Source: PHAA01 sp022706565
Lineage (GTDB): Bacteria; Bacillota; Syntrophomonadia; Syntrophomonadales; Syntrophomonadaceae
Reading direction: 5' to 3'
NCBI GenBank assembly: GCA_040769385.1
Contig: JAXGLD010000001.1
Coordinates: 558,001 to 622,000, forward strand
Length of the DNA: 64,000 bases
The notes under the pieces were generated by a model, which searched no databases, was not told where the DNA came from, and saw only the letters and a list, made by a program, of their open reading frames with translations. Position 1 is the stretch's first letter. Each line of letters begins with the position of its first letter. Shown in pieces: positions 41,757 through 51,450 of the stretch. Position numbers and translations under genes: made by a program.

Positions 41757-42777
41757 TGGGCCCAATACTTCCATGCAGCGCATCGAGTCGTCTTGGCTGC
41801 ACGATAATTTTGAATTTGGGCGTTTAGTTCAGGATGAGCGCCCTGGAAAGTTTTTGAACATCCGGCTATTGAGGAAGATGATTGCTCAGGTCAAGGCATT
41901 CCGACCGGACCTGATTCATTTATCGGGTTTACAGAATGCCGCGTTTTACGGTGTTTTAGCCGCAAGAATCGGTGGCTGCAGAAACATACTGACAGCGGTG
42001 CGAGGTAGTGCAACCGAAGCTATTGGGATTAATAAGGCTGCACAATTACTATTCAGGTATCTTATCGAGCCAATCACTATGCGGATGAGCTGTGCTGTTT
42101 ACACGGTATGCGAAGATATGGCGGGAAAATTCGGGATTGCCAAAAGAAATAATTATGTCGGAGTTATATATAACGCGGCGCCCATAATAATCCCCGGGGA
42201 ATATGCGAGAGATGATTTCCGCAACGAAATTGATGCCAGGCCAGACGATGTGCTGGTGGCCGTAGTTGGTCGTATGACATATGATAAGGGTATTTCCTAT
42301 ATCATAGATGCAATTAAAAGTGGGTGCCATGAGAAAGCTATATTTGTTTTTGTTGGTGATGGACCCTACTGTGAGATATTAGAAAGGCAATTAGAATTAG
42401 AATTGACTGTGGGTAGAGTACATGTGCTGGGCAAAAGAAGCGATGTTTTAAGAATCTTGGCGGGCTGTGATATGTTTTTATTTGCCACACTGCATGAAAA
42501 CTTATCAAATGCTCTGTTAGAAGCCTGTTCTATGGGATTAGCCATAATCGCCACGGCGGTAGGAGGGAATCCGGAGGTAATTTGTGATAACGTCAATGGG
42601 CTACTCGTTCCTTCAGGTGACAGTGCCGCTATTGTTAAGTCAATTAATCACTTGTGCGAAAACGGTGAGGAACGAAAAAGGCTGGGAAAAGCAGCCCAGA
42701 AAACGATCGAAGAAAAGTTTTCCCAGCAAAAGGTATATGGGCAAATAAACGATTTATATAAGGATCTCATATATTAA
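41695..42777 (+). CDS. GT4-family glycosyltransferase
   Basis: A 360-residue GT-B enzyme. It opens with VMLHYIMPPKTSGPNTSMQRI, and the donor-binding half shows VGRMTYDKGISYIIDAI and FATLHENLSNALLEACSMGLAI with the second glutamate motif. The start is uncertain: GTG 41695 has GGAGGTG at six bases and overlaps the preceding gene by 62 bases; ATG 41701 and ATG 41722 are alternatives. The overlap indicates that both glycosyltransferases are translated from one message. Confidence 0.85.
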   Translation: MLMPGAKPKVMLHYIMPPKTSGPNTSMQRIESSWLHDNFEFGRLVQDERPGKFLNIRLLRKMIAQVKAFRPDLIHLSGLQNAAFYGVLAARIGGCRNILTAVRGSATEAIGINKAAQLLFRYLIEPITMRMSCAVYTVCEDMAGKFGIAKRNNYVGVIYNAAPIIIPGEYARDDFRNEIDARPDDVLVAVVGRMTYDKGISYIIDAIKSGCHEKAIFVFVGDGPYCEILERQLELELTVGRVHVLGKRSDVLRILAGCDMFLFATLHENLSNALLEACSMGLAIIATAVGGNPEVICDNVNGLLVPSGDSAAIVKSINHLCENGEERKRLGKAAQKTIEEKFSQQKVYGQINDLYKDLIY

Positions 42778-42778
42778 T

Positions 42779-44017
42779 GTGAGAGTGGCGTTTATGGACG
42801 ATAGAGGTATAGTCCTGATCTATACATTTAGTCCTTTCCCGTTTGGAGAAGCTGCGTCCAACCGAATTATGGCGTTGGCACAGTGCATACAGATGGCCGG
42901 TTACAAAGCAATAGTATTGGGCAACGGGGGGGAACGGGAACAGGACTATGAACCAACCCGAAAAACATTCGTATATGAAGGCATAGAATACCGCTCGTAC
43001 GCCATGGCGGGTACTGGGCGGATAGCCCGCACCCTGAACCGCAATAATATACTGAAGATTATCAAGAAGCATTTAGCCCCTGACGAGCAAAACCGGATTA
43101 GAATAGTCTACGCCACATATAGGAATTATGGGCTATGGCTGCATTATGTTCTGAAGCGCATCTTACATCATCCTGCTGTAGTGGATGTGACCGAGTGGCA
43201 CAGCAGCAACCAGTTTGGTGGCGGCAGACTAAATCCGTACTATTGGATCCACAACCTCCGGATCAGATGGCTAATTCCCCGGGCAAAAAACATTATTTGT
43301 ATTACCAGCTACTTGGACAGATTCTATAAGCAACGAGGCTGTAATACGGTCTTAATTCCCCCACAGGTTATAATGGAAAACTATCTTCGCCATAAGAACC
43401 CGCCCCTGCCTCCCGTTCGATTGTTCTATGCTGGGACCGCCGCCAAAAAGGATTATCTCGATGTCATGCTGGATGGTTTAGTATCATTGCCCGAAATCGA
43501 ACGGGCGAAAATAACCCTCACAGTATTGGGATTGAGCCGGTCAGGGTTTATGGAACAGTTTCCGCGAGCCCAGTATTATATTGATACTATGCAGGAATCC
43601 CTTCAGATCGTCGGTCGGGTATCCAAGAATGAGGTGGATCAGCGATTATCAGAAGCTCACTTTTTGATATTGATGCGCCCGGATAGCAGATACTCCAGGG
43701 CTGGCTTTCCTTCCAAGGTACCGGAAGCTATGGCAGCTGGGGTGCCGGTGATCACTAATGTAACCAGCGATTTAGGTATGTATATTAGAGATGGAAAAAA
43801 TGGCTTTATAGTAGATGGATTTAATGCATCCGCATTTGCTGATGTTATTCACAAGGTGGTTGGAATTAATGACGAAGTCTTCCAGTCCATGTCAGGAGAA
43901 GCTCTGCGTACTGCAGCGCATATGTTTGACCGACACATGCACGTCACAGAGATGAAGGAGTTTCTGGCCCAATCCTTGGCTGCAAAAATAGATTCTGACA
44001 TCGTGTACTATAGTTAG
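42779..44017 (+). CDS. GT4-family glycosyltransferase, paralogue of the interrupted one
   Basis: A 412-residue protein. FSPFPFGEAASNRIMALAQC near the start, VTEWHSSNQFGGG near residue 137, and SRAGFPSKVPEAMAAGVPVI with IRDGKNGF near 305-335 match the corresponding segments of the broken gene at 40519, so the two are paralogues. It starts one base after the previous stop at GTG 42779, with ATG 42794 as an alternative. The acceptor and donor are unknown. Confidence 0.83.
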   Translation: MRVAFMDDRGIVLIYTFSPFPFGEAASNRIMALAQCIQMAGYKAIVLGNGGEREQDYEPTRKTFVYEGIEYRSYAMAGTGRIARTLNRNNILKIIKKHLAPDEQNRIRIVYATYRNYGLWLHYVLKRILHHPAVVDVTEWHSSNQFGGGRLNPYYWIHNLRIRWLIPRAKNIICITSYLDRFYKQRGCNTVLIPPQVIMENYLRHKNPPLPPVRLFYAGTAAKKDYLDVMLDGLVSLPEIERAKITLTVLGLSRSGFMEQFPRAQYYIDTMQESLQIVGRVSKNEVDQRLSEAHFLILMRPDSRYSRAGFPSKVPEAMAAGVPVITNVTSDLGMYIRDGKNGFIVDGFNASAFADVIHKVVGINDEVFQSMSGEALRTAAHMFDRHMHVTEMKEFLAQSLAAKIDSDIVYYS

Positions 44018-44066
44018 AATTAATACTTGTAAAAGCCAAAATGAAAAAACCGGAAAGATTGAAGCG

Positions 44067-45350
44067 ATGTTAACATTTCTCAAGAGCCTGCTGCAAATGA
44101 ACATGCTGAAATCGGCGTTGGCCTTAACTGGCGGACGTTTTTTCAACCTTGCGGTATCTATGATACTATTATTGATCCAAGCAAGGTTTATAGGGCCGGA
44201 AATAACTGGCTTATGCCAATCGTATAGCATTCCAGTCGGGTATTTGTGGATACTAACACTGGGCGTATCTTCAGCCTTGGCACGAGAATTACCGTATTAT
44301 CTAGCCCGGGGAGAGCACGAAAGAGCCATGAATTTAACTCAAACCGCCCAATCCTTTTCGATAGTGGTTGGTGGGTTGTGTGCCAGCGCATTTTTGTTGT
44401 TATCCATTAGGGCACTAATATTAGGGGATTACCTGTCTGCGGCGGGTTGGGGGTTTCAGATTGTTGCTGGTTTCACGGTAATATATAGTTCCTATATTCA
44501 GACACTATACAGAACCACCGCCGAGTTCGTTACAATTGCCAAAGCAAGTACAATTTCAGCAGTAACCAGCATCGTTACTTTTCCGCTCATATTCGTAAAT
44601 GCATACTTGGGGATTTGGACCAGGGGTATGGCAATGTCCCTGATGTCAAATGCCTTCTTATTCATCAAGCGGCCTTTTAAGCTATCATTTGGCCTTGACT
44701 TTCAACAGTTGAGTCAATTGATCAAGTTTGGAGTACCGTTGATTGCCATAGGTTATATAGAGTCTTCGCTTTGGACCAGTACCCAGTTAAGCTTGATATT
44801 CAAACTGGGTGGAAAGACTTCATTAGGGCTGTTTACATTCACATATAGTATTTTAAGTGCTCTGCTGATTGTTCCGAATGCAGTCGCTGAAATTCTAAGA
44901 CCAAGATTCGCTGCTGTTTATGGGGAGACAGACGGCGATATTAAAAAGACGTTGACTGTTGCTGTTAAACCTTTAGCGGCCGCCTTTATTGTGTCTGTGT
45001 TAATGGCATTATTAGCTTATCTAATAGTCGATGATATAATTATTCGATTACTGCCCAAATATCTTGACGCCATACCAGCTTTAGGCATAGGGCTGCTGTT
45101 AATCCCGGTAATGACGGTTAAATGTATTAAGTATATCTTTGTAGTGTGCAAAAATATGGCCCATAATCTTATCTCAACTGTACCAGGTTTCTTGGTAGGA
45201 ACAGCATTATTATATACATTGTTAACGCGCGGGGCTGGTTTTGAATATATTTTTCTCCCCTACGTAATCGGTCAGCTCTTGAATTTCTTTATTTCGCTTA
45301 TTATCTTGCTATTCGAGATAAAAAGGGAGCGTCATGAAGCATTTGATTGA
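44067..45350 (+). CDS. Wzx-type polysaccharide flippase
   Basis: A 427-residue protein with about twelve membrane spans, an early LALTGGRFFNLAVSMIL segment, and paired ARFIGPEITG and QSYSIPVGY motifs as in O-antigen and capsule exporters. It would move the undecaprenyl-linked repeat unit outward. It overlaps the following wzy-like gene by 17 bases. Base composition here appears richer in A+T than in the left part of the window, as usual for polysaccharide loci. Confidence 0.85.
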   Translation: MLTFLKSLLQMNMLKSALALTGGRFFNLAVSMILLLIQARFIGPEITGLCQSYSIPVGYLWILTLGVSSALARELPYYLARGEHERAMNLTQTAQSFSIVVGGLCASAFLLLSIRALILGDYLSAAGWGFQIVAGFTVIYSSYIQTLYRTTAEFVTIAKASTISAVTSIVTFPLIFVNAYLGIWTRGMAMSLMSNAFLFIKRPFKLSFGLDFQQLSQLIKFGVPLIAIGYIESSLWTSTQLSLIFKLGGKTSLGLFTFTYSILSALLIVPNAVAEILRPRFAAVYGETDGDIKKTLTVAVKPLAAAFIVSVLMALLAYLIVDDIIIRLLPKYLDAIPALGIGLLLIPVMTVKCIKYIFVVCKNMAHNLISTVPGFLVGTALLYTLLTRGAGFEYIFLPYVIGQLLNFFISLIILLFEIKRERHEAFD

Positions 45351-46674
45351 ATGGAATAATTCAACCAAACGAGAAAAGTCGTTTTTAGAGACTAATGATT
45401 GGCTTGCGCTGATTATGCTGGCACTCACTGGATTAGGTATAAATCAAATTTCCTATAACAATATGTTAAGTGTACTTATACAAGTGTTCTTACTGGGTTT
45501 GGTTTTCCTTTTGTACAGAAAACGGCCAGCGATGATAATGGTAGCCTACATTTTTTTGACTATACTTCCGCTTAGGTTGTATGCAGGTTTTAGCGAATCG
45601 GGGCAAGGAGTTTATACGTTAAATCCCAAGATATGTATTGCATTTGCTGTTTTTTTTATGATTTATGAACTGGTTATTGTAAAACGCAAATATAGGATTG
45701 ATTTGTTAATCCTTCTGTTTGTAGCAGTAATGATCTGCTCATTGGCGTGGGCCATCTCCATGAACTCTTATACGTACCATTTTTGGTGGATGTGCATAGC
45801 TTACGTGTTTTTCCCCCTATTAATAAGAGAAGACCACGATATTCGGATTGTGGTTGTTTCGTATATTGTTGCTGTAGATGTTTTCTGTCTTAGAATTCTG
45901 CCAATATTGCTTACGGAAACCGGCTTGTATAGGGGTAGTATTAATCTGAACCCTAATTATGCAGCGTTTTTTGTAATTATTAGTATGGCTCTTATCTTCA
46001 CAATGCTGACGCATTATCGAACGGTAATATCTCAGAAAATGAAGCTGCTTTTCTTCGCAAGTGCTGTTCTCGATGTGATTACTATGTCATCCTTTGCTTC
46101 CCGGACATCCTTTGTAATGCTGGCTATCTTGATATTTATATATTTATTGTTCAACCATAAGCAGATTAAAACCGTCCTGCTGACGGTTATTGGGGTGTTA
46201 ACGTTATCCATAATCCTTAACCACTATGGAGTCTTTGATCCCGTGCTATTGCGTTTTGCAGATGATAGTGCCAGCACCGGCGGGGGGAGAATCCCTATCC
46301 AGATGGAATTGCTAAAATCGGTTTATTCTGGTGACGTTGGGAGGCTCATATTTGGCAATGGCTATTTAACTGCCGCCAATTTCGGGCTAAGTAGGCAAGC
46401 CCACAACAGTTATATTAGCATACTGCTTGGTTTCGGATTGGTAGGACTTCTTATTTATCTGGCTTATCTGTTTAGATTATTTATCCTGCTGAGAAACAGC
46501 GAATACAGCTTTTTTCTGATTATGTTTTATTTTCTGATTCTATATTCCTTCTCACTGGAACCTTACCATATCGTAGAAGGCATCACTATCTTTTGCCTAT
46601 TGAGTGGGATTAACACTATAAGTATGCCTATGGAACTGCTTCAGGAACAATCTGATCATGGTGTGGAAGTGTAG
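45334..46674 (+). CDS. Wzy-type polysaccharide polymerase / O-antigen ligase-like protein
   Basis: A 446-residue membrane protein with about eleven spans and one large external loop (about residues 310-360) that contains GGRIPIQMELLKSVYSGD and the AHNSYISILLGFGLVG signature of the Wzy/WaaL superfamily. It probably polymerises repeat units after Wzx export. Starts at ATG 45334 within the end of the Wzx gene. Confidence 0.85.
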   Translation: MKHLIEWNNSTKREKSFLETNDWLALIMLALTGLGINQISYNNMLSVLIQVFLLGLVFLLYRKRPAMIMVAYIFLTILPLRLYAGFSESGQGVYTLNPKICIAFAVFFMIYELVIVKRKYRIDLLILLFVAVMICSLAWAISMNSYTYHFWWMCIAYVFFPLLIREDHDIRIVVVSYIVAVDVFCLRILPILLTETGLYRGSINLNPNYAAFFVIISMALIFTMLTHYRTVISQKMKLLFFASAVLDVITMSSFASRTSFVMLAILIFIYLLFNHKQIKTVLLTVIGVLTLSIILNHYGVFDPVLLRFADDSASTGGGRIPIQMELLKSVYSGDVGRLIFGNGYLTAANFGLSRQAHNSYISILLGFGLVGLLIYLAYLFRLFILLRNSEYSFFLIMFYFLILYSFSLEPYHIVEGITIFCLLSGINTISMPMELLQEQSDHGVEV

Positions 46675-46679
46675 GTAAT

Positions 46680-47840
46680 ATGAAACGCCTCCTGTTTATT
46701 ATCCCGGCCTTTAACCACGGCGGAACTAATCGTAGTCTTCTAAATATCCTTTCCTGTCTGGATGACGAGTATTATAGCAAGGATATTTTTGCTCTTTCCC
46801 ATATGGGCCCTTATCGTGAAATATTCGCTCCATTTAGGATATTAAACAGGAGCCTGCTCCTATCTTCTATCTTTGAGAGTTACGAACATATCAAGCAGGA
46901 GCCCTGGATTGAAAGAAGTAAAAAAACGCTGGTTAAACTCTTATTCTACGGCTTGAAGGCTGTGGTTGGGGAAAAGGCCTTGGAATGGTCTTATAGAAGA
47001 GCGGCAAAAAGAATTGGATATATGAATTATGACACAGTGATTGCCATGCAGGAGGAACGGGCAACTCATTTTACTTCCCATATAAAGACGCGTAAAGTAG
47101 CGTGGATACGCAGTGACTACGACAATTATTTTGCCCTTGCTCAGAATGACGAGGAACATATCTACAATCGCTTTGATCACATAATATGTGTCTCTGCGTT
47201 TACCCGCGAGGTTTTTATCAAAAGATACCCCTCACTTGCGAGCAAATGCCATGGTATACATAACATGATTGATTATAAGGCGATTATTGCTTTATCCCAG
47301 GATGTTGAGGAGATAGATGAGAGGTTTACCGCCGATTCGTTCTGTATTATTTCCATCGGCCGTCTGAGTCCGGTAAAGCAGTTTAACATTATTCCAAAGC
47401 TGGCAGCCCAACTGAAAAAAGATGGATGTAGGCTGCGTTGGTATATAATCGGTGCCGGGGAGGAAGAGCAGAGTATTCAAAACCAGATAGACCAACATCA
47501 GGTTTCTGATATGGTCATCCTCTTAGGGCAAAAAAACAATCCCTACCCATACCTCAAGAGGGCCCATCTGCTGGTCTGCACCTCCGCATCTGAAGCCTGC
47601 CCGAACGTTATCAACGAGGCCCGGATATTACATGTCCCGGTAGTGACCACAGATTTCGGTTCGGCACCGGAATTCATCAACAACGGAACTAACGGAATTA
47701 TTGCCAGCCAGGACAATCTTAAAAATGCAATAGAAGAAATGATAAATAATCAAGAGCTTTACCAGCAAATCAAAACCAACATTAGTTCTTTTCAATATTC
47801 AAATGATAGTATCCTCAAGCAAATAACAATGCTTATATAG
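46680..47840 (+). CDS. GT4-family glycosyltransferase
   Basis: A 386-residue GT-B enzyme beginning RLLFIIPAFNHGGTNRSLLN, with SIGRLSPVKQFNIIPKLA near residue 222 and VCTSASEACPNVINEARILHVPVV near 300. It starts six bases after the polymerase gene. This is the last rightward gene before the convergent adenylation enzyme. Confidence 0.87.
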   Translation: MKRLLFIIPAFNHGGTNRSLLNILSCLDDEYYSKDIFALSHMGPYREIFAPFRILNRSLLLSSIFESYEHIKQEPWIERSKKTLVKLLFYGLKAVVGEKALEWSYRRAAKRIGYMNYDTVIAMQEERATHFTSHIKTRKVAWIRSDYDNYFALAQNDEEHIYNRFDHIICVSAFTREVFIKRYPSLASKCHGIHNMIDYKAIIALSQDVEEIDERFTADSFCIISIGRLSPVKQFNIIPKLAAQLKKDGCRLRWYIIGAGEEEQSIQNQIDQHQVSDMVILLGQKNNPYPYLKRAHLLVCTSASEACPNVINEARILHVPVVTTDFGSAPEFINNGTNGIIASQDNLKNAIEEMINNQELYQQIKTNISSFQYSNDSILKQITMLI

Positions 47841-47860
47841 TTTTTAACAACATTCCTAAT

Positions 47861-47879
47861 TATGAGTGCGAAGCTCATA
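47861..47879. terminator. Weak hairpin between convergent genes
   Basis: TATGAG and CTCATA pair around a seven-base loop, 20 bases after the glycosyltransferase stop. The T tract is poor, so a terminator role is uncertain. Confidence 0.3.
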
Positions 47880-47959
47880 TTGTATACTATGTCTTTCCGT
47901 GATAAATCCAGCATATCTCAACCCTATCGTCGTTCATTCTACGTCGATGATTTTACATT

Positions 47960-49489
47960 TCAATTCTCAAACCAATCCCTAACCAGCTGAGGCCGATCGA
48001 TCTTGCCATTTTTATTCATGGGTAGTTTCTCTAATTTGTGTATCTTGGTTGGAATCATGTATTTGGGTAGAAGTGGAACCAGGTTCTTTCTTATACTTGC
48101 CTTCGTTAGCTCATTACTTCCTTCATAAAACATAGTTATTTCCTGTTTTTCCTTGTTGTATATTACACAGGAATTATGTATACCTTCGATGCTTAATAAG
48201 GCTGTCTCGATCTCACCCAGTTCGATTCGATAACCCATATGTTTAATCTGGGCATCTTTGCGGCCAAGGAAAATAATCTCGCCGTCAGTATTCATATAGG
48301 CAAAGTCACCGGTACGATATATGCGGTCATAGTAATTCTTATTTAGCGGGTTCTGGGTAAAGACTTCTGCACTCTTATCGGGATTATTCCAATACCCCAA
48401 AGCCAGCGATGTTCCCCGCACGCATAACTCGCCCTGCTCACCAATATCTGCCGCCCTATTATCCTCAGTCAAGATCAGAATATCGGTGTTGCGGCAGGGA
48501 AACCCGATAGGCAGTTTATCATTATCGTCAAACTCTTTCTGTACAATATAATAAGTGCAATCCACGGTTATTTCGGTAGGCCCGTACAGATTCGCAAACA
48601 AACCATGAGGCAAGTTTTGCCGCCAATAATTGAGATGACGGACGGGCATGACCTCCCCGGCAAATAGTATCTTTTTCAGACAATCAACCCGGACATGGTC
48701 CAAAGCCCGGGTGTTGGCCACATTTATCATTACAGACGGCACCCAAAATACGAAGTTGATATTCCGCTCCGCTACATACTCCATCAGTCTTATCGGGAAG
48801 GCGAAATATTGTTCGGGTATAAGAACGAGGGTTGCCCCAGTAGCCAGGCAGAGATATATGTCTAGTGTGGAGTTGTCGAAATAGAACGGAGCTTGGCTGC
48901 CGATGATTTCCTGGGCCGTAATGTCAAAACAATCAATCGCCCAGTCAATGTAATCAATGACTCCGCGATGTGATACAACGACTCCCTTGGGTGTTCCGGT
49001 TGAACCGGATGTATAAATAATGTATATCGGATCGGTGTCGATGACGGGCTCTGCGTAAGAGGACACCAAATTATTGTCATACTTGATACTTTGGTCATAG
49101 GCCAAGCTAATGTCGATGATATGGTCTTGATCTACCCCGCTTTCCAGCAGCGTATCATAATGTTCTCCTGATGTGATAATTATGGGATTTTCCAGATTCT
49201 CAACTATGCTTCTGACTCTTGCTGGCGGTGATTTCGTATCCATTGGTACATAAATATTACCGCTGCACAGGATTCCCATGAAAGCAATAATACTATCGCC
49301 GCTCTTCGGCAAGAATACTGCGATAGGCTGGTTGACCTTGTCTTTGGTTTGTTTGATCCTGAAGGCCAGGCGGCGCGAATATCCCCATAGTTCGCCAAAT
49401 GTAATTGATTTTTCACCATCTATGATGGCAGTTTTATTGTCATGTTGAACTACCGAGCTCTCAAAATATTCAAGGACATTTTTCTGCAT
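47960..49489 (-). CDS. DltA-like adenylation enzyme (amino-acid or acyl activating)
   Basis: A 509-residue adenylate-forming enzyme: IYTSGSTGTPKGV (A3), the FYFDNST segment (A4) with the aspartate that contacts an alpha-amino group in amino-acid-activating domains, NLYGPTEITVD (A5), YRTGD (A7), and the catalytic lysine in NKNGKIDR (A10). It lacks condensation or carrier domains and should load an amino acid as a thioester on a separate carrier protein, most likely one encoded just upstream on the other strand. At the site of DltA's FCGE it has FAGE. Substrate is unknown. Confidence 0.87.
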   Translation of the reverse strand: MQKNVLEYFESSVVQHDNKTAIIDGEKSITFGELWGYSRRLAFRIKQTKDKVNQPIAVFLPKSGDSIIAFMGILCSGNIYVPMDTKSPPARVRSIVENLENPIIITSGEHYDTLLESGVDQDHIIDISLAYDQSIKYDNNLVSSYAEPVIDTDPIYIIYTSGSTGTPKGVVVSHRGVIDYIDWAIDCFDITAQEIIGSQAPFYFDNSTLDIYLCLATGATLVLIPEQYFAFPIRLMEYVAERNINFVFWVPSVMINVANTRALDHVRVDCLKKILFAGEVMPVRHLNYWRQNLPHGLFANLYGPTEITVDCTYYIVQKEFDDNDKLPIGFPCRNTDILILTEDNRAADIGEQGELCVRGTSLALGYWNNPDKSAEVFTQNPLNKNYYDRIYRTGDFAYMNTDGEIIFLGRKDAQIKHMGYRIELGEIETALLSIEGIHNSCVIYNKEKQEITMFYEGSNELTKASIRKNLVPLLPKYMIPTKIHKLEKLPMNKNGKIDRPQLVRDWFEN

Positions 49490-49890
49490 GCTTTAATACC
49501 CCCAGTATTATAGTCATGGCTTATGATCTCACAGTCAGCCCCAACGATACTCCCCTTTATGCATAGAGTAGCCCCTCCAAATAATACATTTTAGGCGAAT
49601 CCAACCAACAAATACTCTGCTACAGGATATTTATACTGAGGGATGATTGTGACAAGTGACATCTCGACAGTAGTCCTGATCCTTAATGCTGCTGACATAT
49701 ATTCCATCATCCCAGCAATCCGATATGATTACATCCGCTATTCTACCCGCTTGGTACATAACCATGCCGGTTCTTGTTTGTTGAGCGAATATGTTTCTTG
49801 ATGGAGCATTGACCGAGAGTAGAGGTGTCACAAAGAATACCTATCCTTCCATACTATATAGGAAGTCATCAGATTCAAGGAAGGTAAGTC
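49490..49890. other. Divergent intergenic region with possible gene remnants
   Basis: It separates the leftward adenylation gene from the rightward carrier-protein gene, so it should hold both promoters. No intact gene is seen. On the minus strand, separate frames read LVTIIPQYKYPVAEYLL (like a family 2 glycosyltransferase start) and FGGATLCIKGSIVGADCEII (like a hexapeptide-repeat acyltransferase), each soon stopped. They may be decayed gene pieces or coincidence. Confidence 0.35.
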
Positions 49891-50124
49891 GTGGTGGAGA
49901 AATTGTTGGAGATCTTGTATGAGATACGGCCAGAAGTAGATTTCTTAAACAGCAGTAATTTCATTGAGAATCGGCTATTGGATTCACTTGATATCGTTGT
50001 GTTGGTTTCTGATATCGAAGAAGCCTTTGCAATCAGTATTCATGTAAACGATATTGTGCCGGAGAATTTTTATAATCTTGAAACGATTACAAAACTAATT
50101 GCGAGAAGAGGCGGTCAGATTTGA
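49891..50124 (+). CDS. Acyl or aminoacyl carrier protein (first copy)
   Basis: A 77-residue carrier protein. The phosphopantetheine-bearing serine is S32 in LLDSLDIVVLVSDIEE, followed by the usual helix III region. It begins at GTG 49891 behind AAGGAAGG, and its stop overlaps the KAS III start by four bases. It lies opposite the DltA-like enzyme and next to KAS III, so it may carry an aminoacyl or beta-ketoacyl group. Confidence 0.87.
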   Translation: MVEKLLEILYEIRPEVDFLNSSNFIENRLLDSLDIVVLVSDIEEAFAISIHVNDIVPENFYNLETITKLIARRGGQI

Positions 50125-51185
50125 ATTTACAGTATCGAAACAAGAAGATAAGCGGAATCCTGGCAGTAGTGCCTCAAAACGAAGTGAGGTTCGACGACGA
50201 AGTTGAGAACTATAATTTTTCGGTCAAGCAATCCATGAAGTTGAAGAAAATCATGGGTTATGACCGTCATAGAATCGTGACGGAAGGAACATGCGTTTCT
50301 GATCTTGCCATATGCGGGTTGAAATACCTTCTGGATGAAGGCCTGATATATAAGGATGAAATAGACGCCTTGGTTCTCATGACCCAAACCCCGGATTATT
50401 TTATGCCCCCCACCAGTAACGTCATTCAGGGAAAGTTGGACCTAAAACAAGATATGGTTTGTTTGGATGTGAAGCAAGGTTGTGCCGGGTATCTGGTTGG
50501 ATTAATGCAATCTTTCAGCCTGTTGGAGCAGGACGCTATTAATAAAGTTGCCTTGGTGAATGGCGATGTGCTAAGCCGGAAGACCTCTCCTCAGGACCGC
50601 AACACATTCCCCTTGATTGGAGATGGGGCAGCGGTCACTATTGTAGAAAAAAATCCTGGAAACAGCGAAATATTTGCCAACATTAAGATGGATGGAAGCC
50701 ATAGAAATGCACTGATTATACCCGCCGGAGGCCTAAAGATGCCATCTAATCAGGACACGGCAGTTATGAAAATGGATGAGGAAGGCAACTCCCGCTGTCT
50801 GGACCATTGGTTTATGGACGGCATGGCGGTATTCAACTTTGTGGTTAATGAAGTTCCGCCCATGATCAACAACCTCATGGAATTTTCTGGGGTAGGATTA
50901 GAAGATGTTGATTATTTTATGTTCCATCAGCCCAATAAATTCATGTTGCAAAGACTAGCCGATAAAATGGACGTCAGCTATGATAAGATGCCCTACAATA
51001 TTGTGGAAAACTTCGGCAATTCCAGCGGCGCTACCATTCCTACCAATATAGCATTCAACCTGGGTGACAAATTATTGAACCATTCGTATTTGACTTGTCT
51101 AGCTGGCTTTGGGGTTGGGCTGACGGCTAGCTCCATGCTTATGAGGATAGGGCCGCTTGATTTTTGTAGGATGATCGAGTATTGA
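50121..51185 (+). CDS. 3-oxoacyl-ACP synthase III-like enzyme
   Basis: A 354-residue thiolase-fold enzyme with the KAS III triad Cys121 (KQGCAGYLVG), His269 (FMFHQPNKF) and Asn300 (ENFGNSSGA). It would condense an acyl-CoA or acyl-ACP with a malonyl-type extender on a carrier protein. It differs from a housekeeping FabH by its setting, flanked by two carrier-protein genes inside a glycan locus rather than in a fatty-acid operon. TTG start, overlapping the upstream carrier-protein gene. Confidence 0.88.
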   Translation: MNLQYRNKKISGILAVVPQNEVRFDDEVENYNFSVKQSMKLKKIMGYDRHRIVTEGTCVSDLAICGLKYLLDEGLIYKDEIDALVLMTQTPDYFMPPTSNVIQGKLDLKQDMVCLDVKQGCAGYLVGLMQSFSLLEQDAINKVALVNGDVLSRKTSPQDRNTFPLIGDGAAVTIVEKNPGNSEIFANIKMDGSHRNALIIPAGGLKMPSNQDTAVMKMDEEGNSRCLDHWFMDGMAVFNFVVNEVPPMINNLMEFSGVGLEDVDYFMFHQPNKFMLQRLADKMDVSYDKMPYNIVENFGNSSGATIPTNIAFNLGDKLLNHSYLTCLAGFGVGLTASSMLMRIGPLDFCRMIEY

Positions 51186-51202
51186 GCCGAGGAGGGAATC
51201 GC

Positions 51203-51418
51203 GTGGAGGACTTTTACACTGAGTTGGCCGAGATACTAGAGGTAGATGAGGTTAAACGAGAGGATGAGCTGGAGGATTTCGAAAACTGGGATTCTTTGAC
51301 CATCCTGGAGGTAGCCTCAATGGTGGATGAAAAATACGGGGTTACCATCGCGAGCAAAGAGGTCAAAGGACTCATTACGGTTGGAGATCTGGAGGACTTG
51401 ATTAGATCCAAAATGTAG
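51203..51418 (+). CDS. Acyl carrier protein (second copy)
   Basis: A 71-residue carrier protein, strongly acidic, with S31 in NWDSLTILEVASM as the phosphopantetheine site. GTG 51203 follows GAGGAGGG; the in-frame TTG at 51182 overlaps the KAS III stop. Its sequence differs clearly from the first carrier protein, suggesting two distinct acyl cargoes or partners. Confidence 0.86.
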   Translation: MEDFYTELAEILEVDEVKREDELEDFENWDSLTILEVASMVDEKYGVTIASKEVKGLITVGDLEDLIRSKM

Positions 51419-51450
51419 GATCATCGATTTTAGTAAAGGAGAGTTGAGGC

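Noticed and set aside
49631..49831. A 66-codon minus-strand frame in the divergent region
   Set aside because: No known family or start signal; kept only as part of the possible remnants.
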